Assembly (NCBI GenBank): GCA_024234635.1
Contig: JACKNX010000001.1
Coordinates: 310,001 to 374,000, forward strand
From: Pseudomonadales bacterium
Lineage (GTDB): Bacteria > Pseudomonadota > Gammaproteobacteria > Pseudomonadales > Azotimanducaceae
Length of the DNA stretch: 64,000 bases
Direction of reading: 5' to 3'
The translations under genes were made by a program, and so were the position numbers. Below are positions 46,438 to 55,593 of the stretch, one piece after another; positions within the stretch are counted from its first letter, which is position 1, and each line of letters opens with the position of its first letter. The notes under the pieces were generated by a model, which ran no database searches, was not told the DNA's origin, and saw only the letters and a program-made list of their open reading frames with translations.

Positions 46438-47330
46438 CTTTCGATAGCCTGCTCGTCAGGGAGATGCAGCGTCTGTCCACAACGCTGCCCGCCTTGTCGC
46501 CCGTCATCACCCGATCCGTCCTCCGCTTCGACGGCGCGCATCATGGTGACTTTCCCCGATGGCGGGACGCCATCGACGCGTTGCTGGCCGGAGACGCCGC
46601 GGAGCCTGCTCTACGCCAGCTCATGCCATGGCGCAAGGGTCCCTGGCAATTCGGTGAACTGCACATCGACACGGAGTGGCGGTCGGACTGGAAATGGCAA
46701 CGCCTGGAGCCGCACCTGGCGCCGCTGTCGGATCGCCGCGTGCTGGACATAGGCTCGGGTAACGGCTATTTCGGCTGGCGTCTGCTCGAGCACGGCGCAG
46801 CCGCGGTCATCGGGGTGGACCCGACACTGCTTTTCTGCATGCAGCATCTGGCCGCGATCTCCCTTTTGGGTCCGCACGCCAACTGGGTGCTGCCACTGGC
46901 ACTGGAGGAACTCGACGTCACGACCGGCTTCGATACGGTGCTGTCCATGGGCGTCATCTATCACCGTCGCGATCCCGCGGATCACCTGAAGCGCCTGTTC
47001 GCGCACACGCGGCCTGGCGGCGAGCTGGTGCTCGAATCGCTGGTCGTCGACGGCACGACGCCGCTGTTGCCGCATGCTCGCTACGCCCGCATGCGCAACG
47101 TGCACATCGTTCCGACACCGGAAACACTCTGTTGCTGGCTGGAGGAAGCGGGCTTTCGCAATTGTCGCGTGGTGGACATCACGCCTACGTCGACGGAAGA
47201 ACAACGCACCACCGACTGGATGCAATTCGAATCACTGGCACAGTCGCTGGACCCGCGGGATGCCGCCCTGACGGTGGAAGGCTACCCGGCGCCCTGTCGC
47301 GCCATCGTCCTGGCCAGCCGTCCGGACTGA
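46434..47330 (+). CDS. cmoB: tRNA U34 carboxymethyltransferase CmoB
   Basis: 298-residue enzyme transferring the carboxymethyl group of carboxy-SAM to 5-hydroxyuridine-34 of tRNA. MPWRKGPWQFGELHIDTEWR and WKWQRLEPHL precede the SAM motif VLDIGSGNGYFGWRL. VIYHRRDPADHLKRL and MRNVHIVPTPETLCCWLEEA are characteristic. About 25 residues shorter than E. coli CmoB at the N-terminus. Start fixed by the ATGA overlap with cmoA. Copy B of the dispersed repeat begins nine bases after the stop. Confidence 0.93.
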   Translation: MTFDSLLVREMQRLSTTLPALSPVITRSVLRFDGAHHGDFPRWRDAIDALLAGDAAEPALRQLMPWRKGPWQFGELHIDTEWRSDWKWQRLEPHLAPLSDRRVLDIGSGNGYFGWRLLEHGAAAVIGVDPTLLFCMQHLAAISLLGPHANWVLPLALEELDVTTGFDTVLSMGVIYHRRDPADHLKRLFAHTRPGGELVLESLVVDGTTPLLPHARYARMRNVHIVPTPETLCCWLEEAGFRNCRVVDITPTSTEEQRTTDWMQFESLAQSLDPRDAALTVEGYPAPCRAIVLASRPD

Positions 47331-47339
47331 CAGGCTTTC

Positions 47340-47485
47340 TAGCAGGATGCTGAAAAAGTCCATCCTGGACTTGTTTCAGCAGTCGTCGGCTTCGCCGACT
47401 CGCGCCAAATGCAGCGTTTTCCGCTGCATTTTCGGGCCAGCCGTCCCTGGCAGGCATACCAGGCTGCTTTTTCAGCAGCCTGCTA
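47340..47485. repeat. Dispersed palindromic element, copy B (best preserved)
   Basis: 146 bp with imperfect terminal inverted repeats TAGCAGGATGCTGAAAAAG and CTTTTTCAGCAGCCTGCTA (18 of 19 match). Internal hairpins: AAGTCCA/TGGACTT, GTCGGC/GCCGAC, and AATGCAGCG/CGCTGCATT. Immediately downstream of cmoB. Most complete of the copies and the reference for the others. Confidence 0.85.
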
Positions 47486-47567
47486 GGCAGCACGGCCCTC
47501 CGGCGACGGGGACACGGTTGCTTCCTGCCACAGCTCGCGCCACTCTTGCGCTTATGAATACCTGGTC

Positions 47568-47996
47568 ATGTCGTTCGGCCCCGGCCGCCCGTACACACTC
47601 GTCGCGGCAGGCCCGTTGATGGCTGGTCTGCCGGTCATCCGCTTCCGATTTCGCGGGCGCGTGCGTCGCCTGTTCGATATCTACCTCGCCTTCAAGGATC
47701 ACGGTCACGCGCCCATGCATCCCATGGAAGTCTCGCGCATGGCGAATATGTCGCTGGCCCAGGCGTCACGCAGTCTGGAAGACACCCAGGAACTCTTCGT
47801 GCGCCTGCCGAAGCGACCGGACGGCCTCACCCGCTACAGGCTGACAAGTCAGGTAACACAGATGACGCCGGAAGCCGTGGAAGCGCTCCTGAATCGACTG
47901 GCCCGCAGGGAGAGCCTCATCCTCTACGCGGTAGGCGTGATGCTGCTCTGTCTGTTCGTCATCGCCCTCGTTCTCATCGGACCCGCTCTGGGATAG
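47568..47996 (+). CDS. Hypothetical protein with winged-helix-like region and C-terminal membrane anchor
   Basis: 142-residue protein, no family recognised. Residues about 30-95 look like a small winged helix: a helix RRLFDIYLAFKDHG, then PMEVSRMANMSLAQASRSLE as a helix-turn-helix, then KRPDGLTRYRLTSQ as a wing. It ends in one strong hydrophobic helix (about 115-141, LILYAVGVMLLCLFVIALVL). The ATG at 47568 is used; an ATG at 47619 (MAGLPVIRFRF) is an alternative. The next gene starts three bases after the stop, so they are co-transcribed. Confidence 0.55.
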   Translation: MSFGPGRPYTLVAAGPLMAGLPVIRFRFRGRVRRLFDIYLAFKDHGHAPMHPMEVSRMANMSLAQASRSLEDTQELFVRLPKRPDGLTRYRLTSQVTQMTPEAVEALLNRLARRESLILYAVGVMLLCLFVIALVLIGPALG

Positions 47997-47998
47997 TC

Positions 47999-49096
47999 AT
48001 GCCTGAATCACTCTCACCCGAACTGCTTGATCTACGCGAACGTACCGCGGCCTTCGCGCGCGAGTTTCTGTGCGCCGGTCCGGCAAAGACACACCAGGAC
48101 GTTGCGGCGGAATCCGTTCGACGCGGTTTTCACGGCATGTCGCAGCCGCGCAGCCACGGGGGTAGCGAGGCGGGTCCACTCGCCCTCACCGTGATCCGGG
48201 AGACGCTCGCATCCCTGAACGCTCCGCAGGCGGGCGCCGTGCTGGGACCGGGGCCGGGCCTGCTGGCCAATTGCGGGGAACCGCTGCGCGGGTCCTATCT
48301 GCTGCCGCTGCTCGCCGGGCGCAAACGCGCGGGTTTCGGCTTTACGGAGCCGGATGACGCACCGGCACCAACCACCGCGGTGGAAGACGGTGACATGCTG
48401 GTGGTAACGGGTCAGAAGTCGTACGTCACCGGCGGTGGCGACGCGGACTTCATCAATACCCTGGCCACCATTCCCGGCAAAGGACCGGCGATGATCGTCA
48501 TCGATACCAACGCGCCAGGCGTTACTCTCAGCCGTCGTTTCGTGTCGCTGGACGGTAGTCATCACGCGGCTTTCACGTTCGATCGGGTACGCGTGCCGGC
48601 CAACCATGTCATCGGCAAACCCGGCGAAGGTCTGCCTCGGGCGCTCAAACAGATCGGCGACACCCGGCTGGCCATCGCCGCCAGCGTTACCGGCACCATG
48701 CTCTATGCCATTCACTTCGTGCGCGATCATATCGAGCGAACGGATCGCACGGGGGAGAAAAGGTCAGCGAAGGAAGGCGTGCGCCTGCGTTACGCGGACA
48801 TGCGCACCAGCGCGTTCGCCGCCCGCAGCATGCTGTACCGCACCGCGCGGCTTGCCGAACGTGGTGACAACATCGTCAACGAAGCGATCGCCTGCAAACT
48901 CTTCAGCACCGAGGCGGTGGCTGAGGTGGTGGACACTGCCATCCAGCTGGTGGGGGGCCAGGCCCTGGTCGTGGGTCACCCACTGGAAGCACTGTATCGC
49001 CAGATTCGGGTACTGCGACTGGCGGAAGGTGCGAGCGACGTCTTGCGTCTCAACCTGGTTCGCGGCGACCTCGAGCTTGGCAAGGGCGTGCTCTGA
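47999..49096 (+). CDS. Acyl-CoA dehydrogenase-like protein
   Basis: 365-residue ACAD-fold flavoprotein. AGFGFTEPDDAPAPTTAVED matches the FAD/substrate block, although the usual 'GSD' is replaced by APAP. VTGQKSYVTGGGDADFINTL and FDRVRVPANHVIGKPGEGL follow. C-terminal VLRLAEGASDVLRLNLVRGD holds a Glu at the usual catalytic position. Shorter and more divergent than the other ACADs of the window. Directly after the small membrane protein, sharing its promoter. Confidence 0.85.
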   Translation: MPESLSPELLDLRERTAAFAREFLCAGPAKTHQDVAAESVRRGFHGMSQPRSHGGSEAGPLALTVIRETLASLNAPQAGAVLGPGPGLLANCGEPLRGSYLLPLLAGRKRAGFGFTEPDDAPAPTTAVEDGDMLVVTGQKSYVTGGGDADFINTLATIPGKGPAMIVIDTNAPGVTLSRRFVSLDGSHHAAFTFDRVRVPANHVIGKPGEGLPRALKQIGDTRLAIAASVTGTMLYAIHFVRDHIERTDRTGEKRSAKEGVRLRYADMRTSAFAARSMLYRTARLAERGDNIVNEAIACKLFSTEAVAEVVDTAIQLVGGQALVVGHPLEALYRQIRVLRLAEGASDVLRLNLVRGDLELGKGVL

Positions 49097-49106
49097 GCGT
49101 GGCACG

Positions 49107-49132
49107 GGGATGCGGCGCGAACGCTGCATCCC
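49107..49132. terminator. Hairpin between convergent genes
   Basis: GGGATGC-GGCG-CGAA-CGCT-GCATCCC: 11-bp stem with one G-T wobble and a four-base loop, between the acyl-CoA dehydrogenase stop and the Smr stop. Probably a bidirectional terminator. Confidence 0.6.
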
Positions 49133-49722
49133 TACTCCTCGTCAGCCTTGCCACCATGTCGCTCGCGGTTGAGATCGCTTTCGGAGCGTGACTTCTTGAG
49201 CAGCACGAACACTGCGCCCGTACCGCCCGCCTCCCGCGTTGCACTCACAAACGCGTTCACCAGCGGATGTACCTGCAGCCAGGCGTTGACATAGCTTTTC
49301 AGGCGACCGGGCGTAACCGCCTTCTCCCCGCGACCGTGCACGATACGAACACAGCGATACCCCCTGGCGTGACACTGCGTGAGAAAGACGTGCACCATGC
49401 GCCGCGCGCGCTGCACCCTCTCGCCGTGCAGATCAAGCGAATCCCTGGCGTCATAGTGGCCGCGCCGCAGGCGGCTCACGACAAGGTCCTGAACCCCTTC
49501 CCGGCGCCATTCCACGAAGTCGCGCGGAGCAACCGGAGGAACGTCGCCCAGCGTCAGATAACCTGGTGGTTCTTCCGGCTTTATGCCGAGCGCTGCCTCG
49601 CGGGCTCTCAGGTGCGCGGCCGTCGGCGCAGGATGCCCCGAAGTCAGCGCAGCCTTCGGCTTGCCGCGAAGTGGTTCGACGTCCGCCATCGCGGCCCTGA
49701 ACACGTCTTCTTCGTCACTCAC
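49132..49722 (-). CDS. Smr-domain nuclease-like protein
   Basis: 196-residue protein with a C-terminal Smr domain (about 92-180): SLDLHGERVQRARRMVHVFL and CVRIVHGRGEKAVTPGRLKS carry the family's LDLHG and HGxG motifs. The N-terminal part (about 1-75), with PPGYLTLGDVPPVAPRDFVE, is like the DUF in SmrA/SmrB-type gammaproteobacterial proteins. Smr proteins nick nucleic acids; SmrB cleaves mRNA at collided ribosomes. Which subtype this is was not resolved. GTG start. Confidence 0.88.
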   Translation of the reverse strand: MSDEEDVFRAAMADVEPLRGKPKAALTSGHPAPTAAHLRAREAALGIKPEEPPGYLTLGDVPPVAPRDFVEWRREGVQDLVVSRLRRGHYDARDSLDLHGERVQRARRMVHVFLTQCHARGYRCVRIVHGRGEKAVTPGRLKSYVNAWLQVHPLVNAFVSATREAGGTGAVFVLLKKSRSESDLNRERHGGKADEE

Positions 49723-49791
49723 CTGGCCATTCAGGCGGCGTCAACGCCCACCTGCCTCACTGCTGGCACCATCGACTCGTGTCGACGGAGC

Positions 49792-51234
49792 CTACTTCAT
49801 CTGCATGTCGATGCTGCGCAGCGTCTTCGCGCCATACGGCGGCCTGAGCCCGGCCATCTCGGCGACATTGACGCGGCTCTGCGTGAATACCGAACGTGCA
49901 TGACTGAAACGCCGGAATCCATCGATCCCGTGATATGCGCCCATGCCCGACGGGCCGACGCCACCGAACGGCAGATCTTCCTGCGCCACGTGCATCACCA
50001 CGTCATTCACCGTGACACCACCGGAAGTGGTATGCGCAAGCACAGCCTTCTCCTCCGCCGCATCGCTTCCGAAGTAGTACAAACCCAGGGGCCGGGGCCT
50101 TCCGTTGATAAAATCAATGCCTTCCTGCAACTGCCCGTATCGCTTCACTGGCATGACGGGGCCGAAGATTTCGTCCTGCATCACCGCCAGGTCATCCGCG
50201 GGATCGACGATGAGGGTGGGTGGTATCTTGTGGTGCGGCTGTTGCCGGAAATCTTCGTTGGCAGGATTGATTTCCTCAACCCGCATGCCGCGCGACTTCG
50301 CCTCTTCCACGTACCCGGTCAGTCGCGCGTAGTGCCGCTCGTTCACGACCGAGGTGTAGTCATCGTTATCGAGCAGCGTGGGGAACATCTTCGCGACACT
50401 GCGCTTCGTTGACTCCACAAACTCTTCCACGCGCTCGTCAGGAACGAACACGTAATCAGGGGCCAGGCAGATCTGCCCGGCGTTCATCAGCTTGCCAGCC
50501 ACGATGGCATCCGTGGTGCGGTCGATGTCCGCGCTGCGGCCCACGATCACCGGCGATTTGCCGCCGAGCTCGAGCGTGACCGGCACCAGGTGTTCCGCCG
50601 CCGCCCGCATGACATGCCTGCCAACGGACGTGGCGCCGGTGAACAGCAGATGATCGAAAGGCAGCGACGCAAAATCCGCTCCCGTTTGCGGTCCGCCCGT
50701 ACACACCGTGACCTCGAGCGGGTCGAACGAGCCCGCGAACAGTTCCGCCATCACCTCGGATGTCACCGGTGTGTACTCACTGGGCTTGATCATCACCCGG
50801 TTGCCCGCCGCAAAGATGCCCGCCAGTGGACTGAAGGTCAGATTGACCGGAAAGTTCCAGGGACTGATGACCCCCACGACCCCGAGTGGCAGATAGTCCA
50901 CCCGCGCCCTGGCACCGAGCAGATTCAGCGGAAAGGGGCCAACACGACGTTTCTCGGGTCGCATCCACGTCGCCAGATGCTTCTGCGCATGGCGCAGCGG
51001 CGCCACCGACGCCGCGATGTCGGTGAACAGCGACTGGGTCTTGCTCCGATGCCCGAAATCGGCACACATGGCATCCACCAGCCGCTGGCGATGTGTCAGC
51101 AGAAGATCGATGGCCCGTTCAAGCCGGTCGCGACGCACTGCCGCGGGAACCTCGCCCTGCCGCACCTGCGCCGCCTGCATCCGCTGCAGGCTGTCGAGCA
51201 TCGTGGTTCGGGGGGTATCGTCTGGAGTCTGCAT
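49792..51234 (-). CDS. Coniferyl-aldehyde-type aldehyde dehydrogenase
   Basis: 480-residue NAD(P)-dependent aldehyde dehydrogenase, second of this type in the window. GVVGVISPWNFPVNLTFSPL, FTGATSVGRHVM, TLELGGKSPVIVG, and nucleophile Cys256 in GQICLAPDY. C-terminal LPFGGVGPSGMGAYHGIDGF is typical of CalB-like enzymes. Start at the ATG 51234, which has a perfect GGAGGTGAGC; the longer frame is unnecessary. Stand-alone gene, divergent context absent (the hybrid kinase upstream is on the same strand, 136 bases away). Confidence 0.92.
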   Translation of the reverse strand: MQTPDDTPRTTMLDSLQRMQAAQVRQGEVPAAVRRDRLERAIDLLLTHRQRLVDAMCADFGHRSKTQSLFTDIAASVAPLRHAQKHLATWMRPEKRRVGPFPLNLLGARARVDYLPLGVVGVISPWNFPVNLTFSPLAGIFAAGNRVMIKPSEYTPVTSEVMAELFAGSFDPLEVTVCTGGPQTGADFASLPFDHLLFTGATSVGRHVMRAAAEHLVPVTLELGGKSPVIVGRSADIDRTTDAIVAGKLMNAGQICLAPDYVFVPDERVEEFVESTKRSVAKMFPTLLDNDDYTSVVNERHYARLTGYVEEAKSRGMRVEEINPANEDFRQQPHHKIPPTLIVDPADDLAVMQDEIFGPVMPVKRYGQLQEGIDFINGRPRPLGLYYFGSDAAEEKAVLAHTTSGGVTVNDVVMHVAQEDLPFGGVGPSGMGAYHGIDGFRRFSHARSVFTQSRVNVAEMAGLRPPYGAKTLRSIDMQMK

Positions 51235-51370
51235 GCTCACCTCCGCGGAACAGACACGCCAGCCAGGGGGCGCGCGGACCATCCACGACCCGACTCACCG
51301 GCGACAGCAAAGGAGAGCACGAGCAACCCCCTGACGCAACCTGCGAGGCAGGATGCCGACCAGGAGGCGT

Positions 51371-54300
51371 TCAGCCGTTGGCGATGGTGCCGTCGGCGCG
51401 TTCGCCGCGCCCGGCCGCATAACGGCTCACCAGGTCGCGCAACACGTCCAGCTGCACGGGTTTGCTGGTGTAGTCGTCCATGCCGGCTTCGAGGCAGATC
51501 TCCCGATCGCCATCCATCGCGTTGGCCGTCATGGCAATGATGGGGACATGACTGTCCGGCCTTTCGCGGGCGCGAATGAACCGGGTTGCCATCAGTCCGT
51601 CGACCTCCGGCATCTGACAGTCCATGAAGATTACGGAGTACGGATGCCGCGCCCACATGTCGAGCGCTTCCTGGCCGTTGGCCGCCACGTCCACGCGGCA
51701 GCCCAGTTTGCGCAGCATGCGCACCGCGACCATCTGATTGACGGCATTGTCTTCCGCCAGCAGCACCCGGTAGAGCATCTGTGCGTTGTCTTCCTGTGCG
51801 CCGGAATCGGTCGCCTGCGTCTGGCTGTCCGCGGTTTCAGATTGCAGTACCTGCTGGCACTGGCGTACCAGCGCGTCGCGCAGAATCGGCTTCAACGCCT
51901 TGCCTTGCGGATTCAGTGCGGCAACGTCCTCGGACGGTATGTCGGACGACGAGAGCATCAGCACTTTCAGGTCCCCTGACGCTGGCAGCGCGCGAATGCG
52001 GCGGAGCAGCTCCACGCCATCCATATCAGGCATGTGGTAGTCCAGTATTGCCATATCGAACGATTCTTCCGCCAGACAGGCCAGGCCCTGAACCGCGTCC
52101 GCGGCAACGCGGACGCTTGCGCCGTTCCCCCTGAGCATCCTGTCCAGCAGGTCACGGCCTACGTTGTTGTCATCAACGATCAGGATTCGCTTGCCCGCCA
52201 GGCTTCCAGGCTGGCGGTCCGCGCCACCCTCGCTCACCCGCGACAGCACCTGCAACGGCAGCTCCAGCCAGAAGGTCGAGCCCTCGCCCAACTGGCTGCT
52301 GACGCCGATCTCGCCGTCCATCAGGCTGACCAGACGCCTGCAGATTGCCAGCCCCAGGCCGGTACCGCCGAACTTGCGCGTGGTGGAGGCATCACCCTGG
52401 GTAAACGAGGAAAACAACTTGTTCTGGACCGACGCGGAGATGCCCATGCCCGTGTCGGTTACGGCAATATGAACTCTGCCGGGCGGACCCTGCGTTATCC
52501 GCACCAGCACGTGTCCGGTCTGCGTGAACTTCACCGCGTTGCTGACCAGGTTGAGTAGCACCTGCCGCACACGTCCCGCATCGCCCTTGAACCGCCGGGG
52601 CGCCTCGGCGTCGTAGTCCAGATACAGGTCCAGTTTTTTGCCACGCGCGATGGGCGACATCAACTCGAGGACCTCGCCTGTCGCCTGTTCGAGGTCGAAG
52701 TCGATGATTTCCAGCTCCAGTTTGCCGGCTTCGATTTTCGAGAAATCCAGAATGTCGTTGATGATGGCCAGCAGCGCCTCACCGGAGCGCTGGATGAGGC
52801 CGGCCGTCTCCTGCTGTTCCTGGTTGAGACCCATGTCGAGCAGAAGCTGGGTCATCCCCAGGACACCGTTCATCGGGGTACGAATCTCGTGGCTCATGGT
52901 TGCCAGAAACTCGCTCTTTGCCCGGGTTGCCGCCTGCGCATCCTCCAGCGCCCGGTGCAACTTCACTTCGGACGCCTTGCGCGCCGTAATATCGCGGACC
53001 ACCACCGTGAAGGCTTCTTCACTGGCATCCATGGTGCGAATCGCCATTTCGGCAGAAAACTGGTTGTCGCCCATGCGTATGCCCATGCACTCGCGCCAGC
53101 CCATGCGGGCATCAAGTTGCAGTGCACTGCCGTCGTCCTCCATCAGCCAGTCCTGCAGATGCGTACCGAGCAGACGGGTCTCCGTCGTGAACATGCTGGC
53201 GGCAACCGCATTGGCGGTGACGATTCGACCCTCGGCATTGATGGTGAGGATGGCTTCCGCCACGCTGTCGAGAACGGCTTCGAGTCGTGTCACGGTACTG
53301 TGCAACTGCGACTCCGCAACATGCCGGCGAGTGATGTCCTCCACGAAACCCGCAATGCGCAGCAGCTTGCCTTTGGCGTCCAGCCAGGCCCTGCCACTGG
53401 CGGCGATGCGCAACGGATGCGCGGTGAGCGCGGTGGTGAACTCCGCATCGAACAGGCGTTCGCCGCCTGTTTCCGGCACCCAGCGCAGTGTTTCGAAAAA
53501 CTGTTCGATGGATTCCGGCGTCGAGGCACGCATACAGTCGGCGACGGAAAGCTTGCCTTCGGGCGGCAAACCGCACAAATCCCGCACATTGCGCGATACA
53601 TAGACCGAGTCGCTTTGCGCTTCGTAGTCGAAGATGCCGTGGCTGCTGGCTTCCAGAACGAGCCGCAGTCGGCTCTCGCTCACCCGCAACGCCTCCTCCT
53701 GTCGCAGGCGTTCGGTCACATCGCTGCCGATGACGACAATCTGCTGTCCGTCCGCGCGATCAACCGCCACCGCCGTGAACTGGAACAGGTAAACGGAACC
53801 GTCCTTGCGCCGGTGTTCGTACTGGTAATGAATTTCCCCTTTTCCATCCAGTTGTTTCTCTATGGCGGCAACCACGGCGGAATCACGGAAGGCCAGCGCC
53901 ACTTCAGGCACCGTCATGCACTGCAGTTCCTCGAGGGTGTAGCCAAGGTTGTTCACCGCGGCATCATTGGCAAACAGGATCGCCAATGTCATGCCATCGA
54001 CGACGTAGAACTCGTTGCTGCTCTTCTGCAGTCCCTCCTGAAGAATTCTCAGCCGCTCTTCGCGATGTCGATGATCAGTGACATCGAGCAACAGGCCGTC
54101 AAACGTCAGCGGACGACCCTTCGCGTCGAGGACGGCGCGACCCCGATTGTTGATCCAGCGTACGGTGCCGTTGGCCAACCGCAGCGGGTATTCCAGGTTC
54201 CAGGTACGCCCTTCCGCGACGGCGGCATCGAATTCAGCCCTGGACTGCGGATCCATGCGCAGCGGCTCATGGTCATCCTGCAACGTGGTATCGAGTGAAC

Positions 54301-55117
54301 CGCGCAACAACTGGATGTTTCCGCCGGCAGCATCCACGCAGTATCCGACGCCGCTCATGTTGTTGAAGATCGAGGCAAGAAAGCGTTCGTTGGTGGACAG
54401 GCTCAGCATCGTCGATTCCAGCGTCGATCCAAGCTCGCCGATTTCGTCCCTGTCGCCCAGGTCCAGACGCCGGGCAGCGCTCCCCGTCTCATACTCCCGA
54501 ACCCAGTCGCGGATGTACTCAACAGGACGCACAACGATCTGGCGGAAGCGCTGGAACGTGCCGAGCAGGAGCACGAAGGCAGCAACCGCCGAGATCAGCA
54601 TCAGCGTGTTGAGCTGACTTCGGTAGGCCGCCTGCAGATTGCTCGAATCCAGAATGACAACCAGCTGCATTTGCGAACTCGTGCCGGACACCAGCCCCCC
54701 CTGATGTACCGTCACAGGCTGCACAAATGCCCACAGCGGGCCGGTGCCCACGCGCCAGGTGCGTCGTCCGTTTGCGACATTGGCAAGCGAATAGCGTCGC
54801 TCGACCTCCGCCGTGGCCACGCCACCACGCAGAATCACCTGTTGTCGCGCCGTATCAACGAGCAACAGGTCATGCACATCCAGGGAACGTTGCCCGAGCG
54901 CTTTCAGGTATCGCTCCAGGCTGCCTGTACCCGGCTCCTGTGCGTCGTACTCATTCACCACGGCCGCGATCAACTCCGCCCGTGCGTTCATTTCCCGATG
55001 GAGCATGCCCTGCTGCTGCAGGCTGACGCCAAGAAATACCGCCAATGCCAGCAGCAGTGTCCACGGCAGCAGGGGCAGTACGAAGCGGCCGATCAGCCGA
55101 TTGTGAATGGATGCCAC
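51371..55117 (-). CDS. Large hybrid sensor histidine kinase with four PAS-like domains and two receivers
   Basis: 1248-residue inner-membrane hybrid kinase. Membrane helix at about 10-34, periplasmic sensor at about 35-165, second helix at about 170-190, HAMP at about 192-250. Then a chain of PAS/PAC modules (about 255-360, 370-490, 490-610 and 615-725). HisKA carries MSHEIRTPMNGV with His743. The ATPase has LLNLVSNAVKFT, DTGMGIS and GGTGLGLAICRRL. Receiver 1 has Asp1026 (AILDYHMPDMDG) and receiver 2 Asp1166 (IFMDCQMPEVDG). No Hpt domain is in the protein or beside it, so a separate phosphotransfer partner is needed. The start is a GTG just before the first helix. Confidence 0.92.
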   Translation of the reverse strand: MASIHNRLIGRFVLPLLPWTLLLALAVFLGVSLQQQGMLHREMNARAELIAAVVNEYDAQEPGTGSLERYLKALGQRSLDVHDLLLVDTARQQVILRGGVATAEVERRYSLANVANGRRTWRVGTGPLWAFVQPVTVHQGGLVSGTSSQMQLVVILDSSNLQAAYRSQLNTLMLISAVAAFVLLLGTFQRFRQIVVRPVEYIRDWVREYETGSAARRLDLGDRDEIGELGSTLESTMLSLSTNERFLASIFNNMSGVGYCVDAAGGNIQLLRGSLDTTLQDDHEPLRMDPQSRAEFDAAVAEGRTWNLEYPLRLANGTVRWINNRGRAVLDAKGRPLTFDGLLLDVTDHRHREERLRILQEGLQKSSNEFYVVDGMTLAILFANDAAVNNLGYTLEELQCMTVPEVALAFRDSAVVAAIEKQLDGKGEIHYQYEHRRKDGSVYLFQFTAVAVDRADGQQIVVIGSDVTERLRQEEALRVSESRLRLVLEASSHGIFDYEAQSDSVYVSRNVRDLCGLPPEGKLSVADCMRASTPESIEQFFETLRWVPETGGERLFDAEFTTALTAHPLRIAASGRAWLDAKGKLLRIAGFVEDITRRHVAESQLHSTVTRLEAVLDSVAEAILTINAEGRIVTANAVAASMFTTETRLLGTHLQDWLMEDDGSALQLDARMGWRECMGIRMGDNQFSAEMAIRTMDASEEAFTVVVRDITARKASEVKLHRALEDAQAATRAKSEFLATMSHEIRTPMNGVLGMTQLLLDMGLNQEQQETAGLIQRSGEALLAIINDILDFSKIEAGKLELEIIDFDLEQATGEVLELMSPIARGKKLDLYLDYDAEAPRRFKGDAGRVRQVLLNLVSNAVKFTQTGHVLVRITQGPPGRVHIAVTDTGMGISASVQNKLFSSFTQGDASTTRKFGGTGLGLAICRRLVSLMDGEIGVSSQLGEGSTFWLELPLQVLSRVSEGGADRQPGSLAGKRILIVDDNNVGRDLLDRMLRGNGASVRVAADAVQGLACLAEESFDMAILDYHMPDMDGVELLRRIRALPASGDLKVLMLSSSDIPSEDVAALNPQGKALKPILRDALVRQCQQVLQSETADSQTQATDSGAQEDNAQMLYRVLLAEDNAVNQMVAVRMLRKLGCRVDVAANGQEALDMWARHPYSVIFMDCQMPEVDGLMATRFIRARERPDSHVPIIAMTANAMDGDREICLEAGMDDYTSKPVQLDVLRDLVSRYAAGRGERADGTIANG

Positions 55118-55300
55118 ACCTATGATCCGGAATCAGGGTCCGAATAAGCATAGACACTAAAAAACCAGTCCGTCGGGCGGCACCGGGACGATGCCGGAGG
55201 GAGCGCGCGCGGAGACACCGGGGGGCAGGCGATCCCGGTTCGAGGCCGATCCGGGGAACCTTTTAAGGTGTGGCGCGGATTCGCCGCGCGGTGAACCTCT

Positions 55301-55320
55301 CATGGAACTTCAGTTCCATG
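55301..55320. repeat. Perfect 20-bp inverted repeat
   Basis: CATGGAACT-TC-AGTTCCATG, two 9-bp arms around a 2-base centre, about 185 bases upstream of the hybrid kinase start. Could be an operator or a hairpin; nothing shows which. Confidence 0.6.
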
Positions 55321-55507
55321 CGCGACAGCGCTGGCAATCGCAATGTGGCAGGCTGTCAACGGTTGGACTGGGACGCTACAGGCATCGGCTGCAGGCGTTT
55401 CGCTCTGTTGTGGTGACGTTGCCCGGCGAGGCTGTTGCGTTTCCTGGACAAGCCACCAACAGGCCCTGCCAGGCGCGCCTGCCCACCAGACCTGGCCCCA
55501 CCAGGCT

Positions 55508-55556
55508 TTTCCTCCCCAACCCTTTCCTCCCCAAACCTTTCCTCCCCAAACCTTTG
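55508..55556. repeat. 15-bp tandem repeat, about three units
   Basis: CCTTTCCTCCCCAAA repeated three times (the first unit diverged, the fourth breaking off as CCTTTGGGAAG). Pyrimidine-rich on the plus strand. Likely a small variable-number repeat in non-coding DNA. Confidence 0.75.
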
Positions 55557-55593
55557 GGAAGCGTTCAGGTATCCGGACCATTCAAGCCGTCCG

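Larger units (their letters stand above)
55118..55593. other. 476-base intergenic region with a palindrome and a tandem repeat
   Basis: Holds the hybrid-kinase promoter side (minus) and the 3' end of a small minus-strand gene. Contains the perfect inverted repeat CATGGAACTTCAGTTCCATG (55301-55320) and a 15-bp tandem repeat (55508-55556). Short ORFs on both strands follow the repeat and look spurious. No RNA gene recognised. Confidence 0.55.

Noticed and set aside
47185..47493. Minus-strand 102-codon ORF in repeat copy B
   Set aside because: Entirely repeat sequence plus antisense of cmoB.
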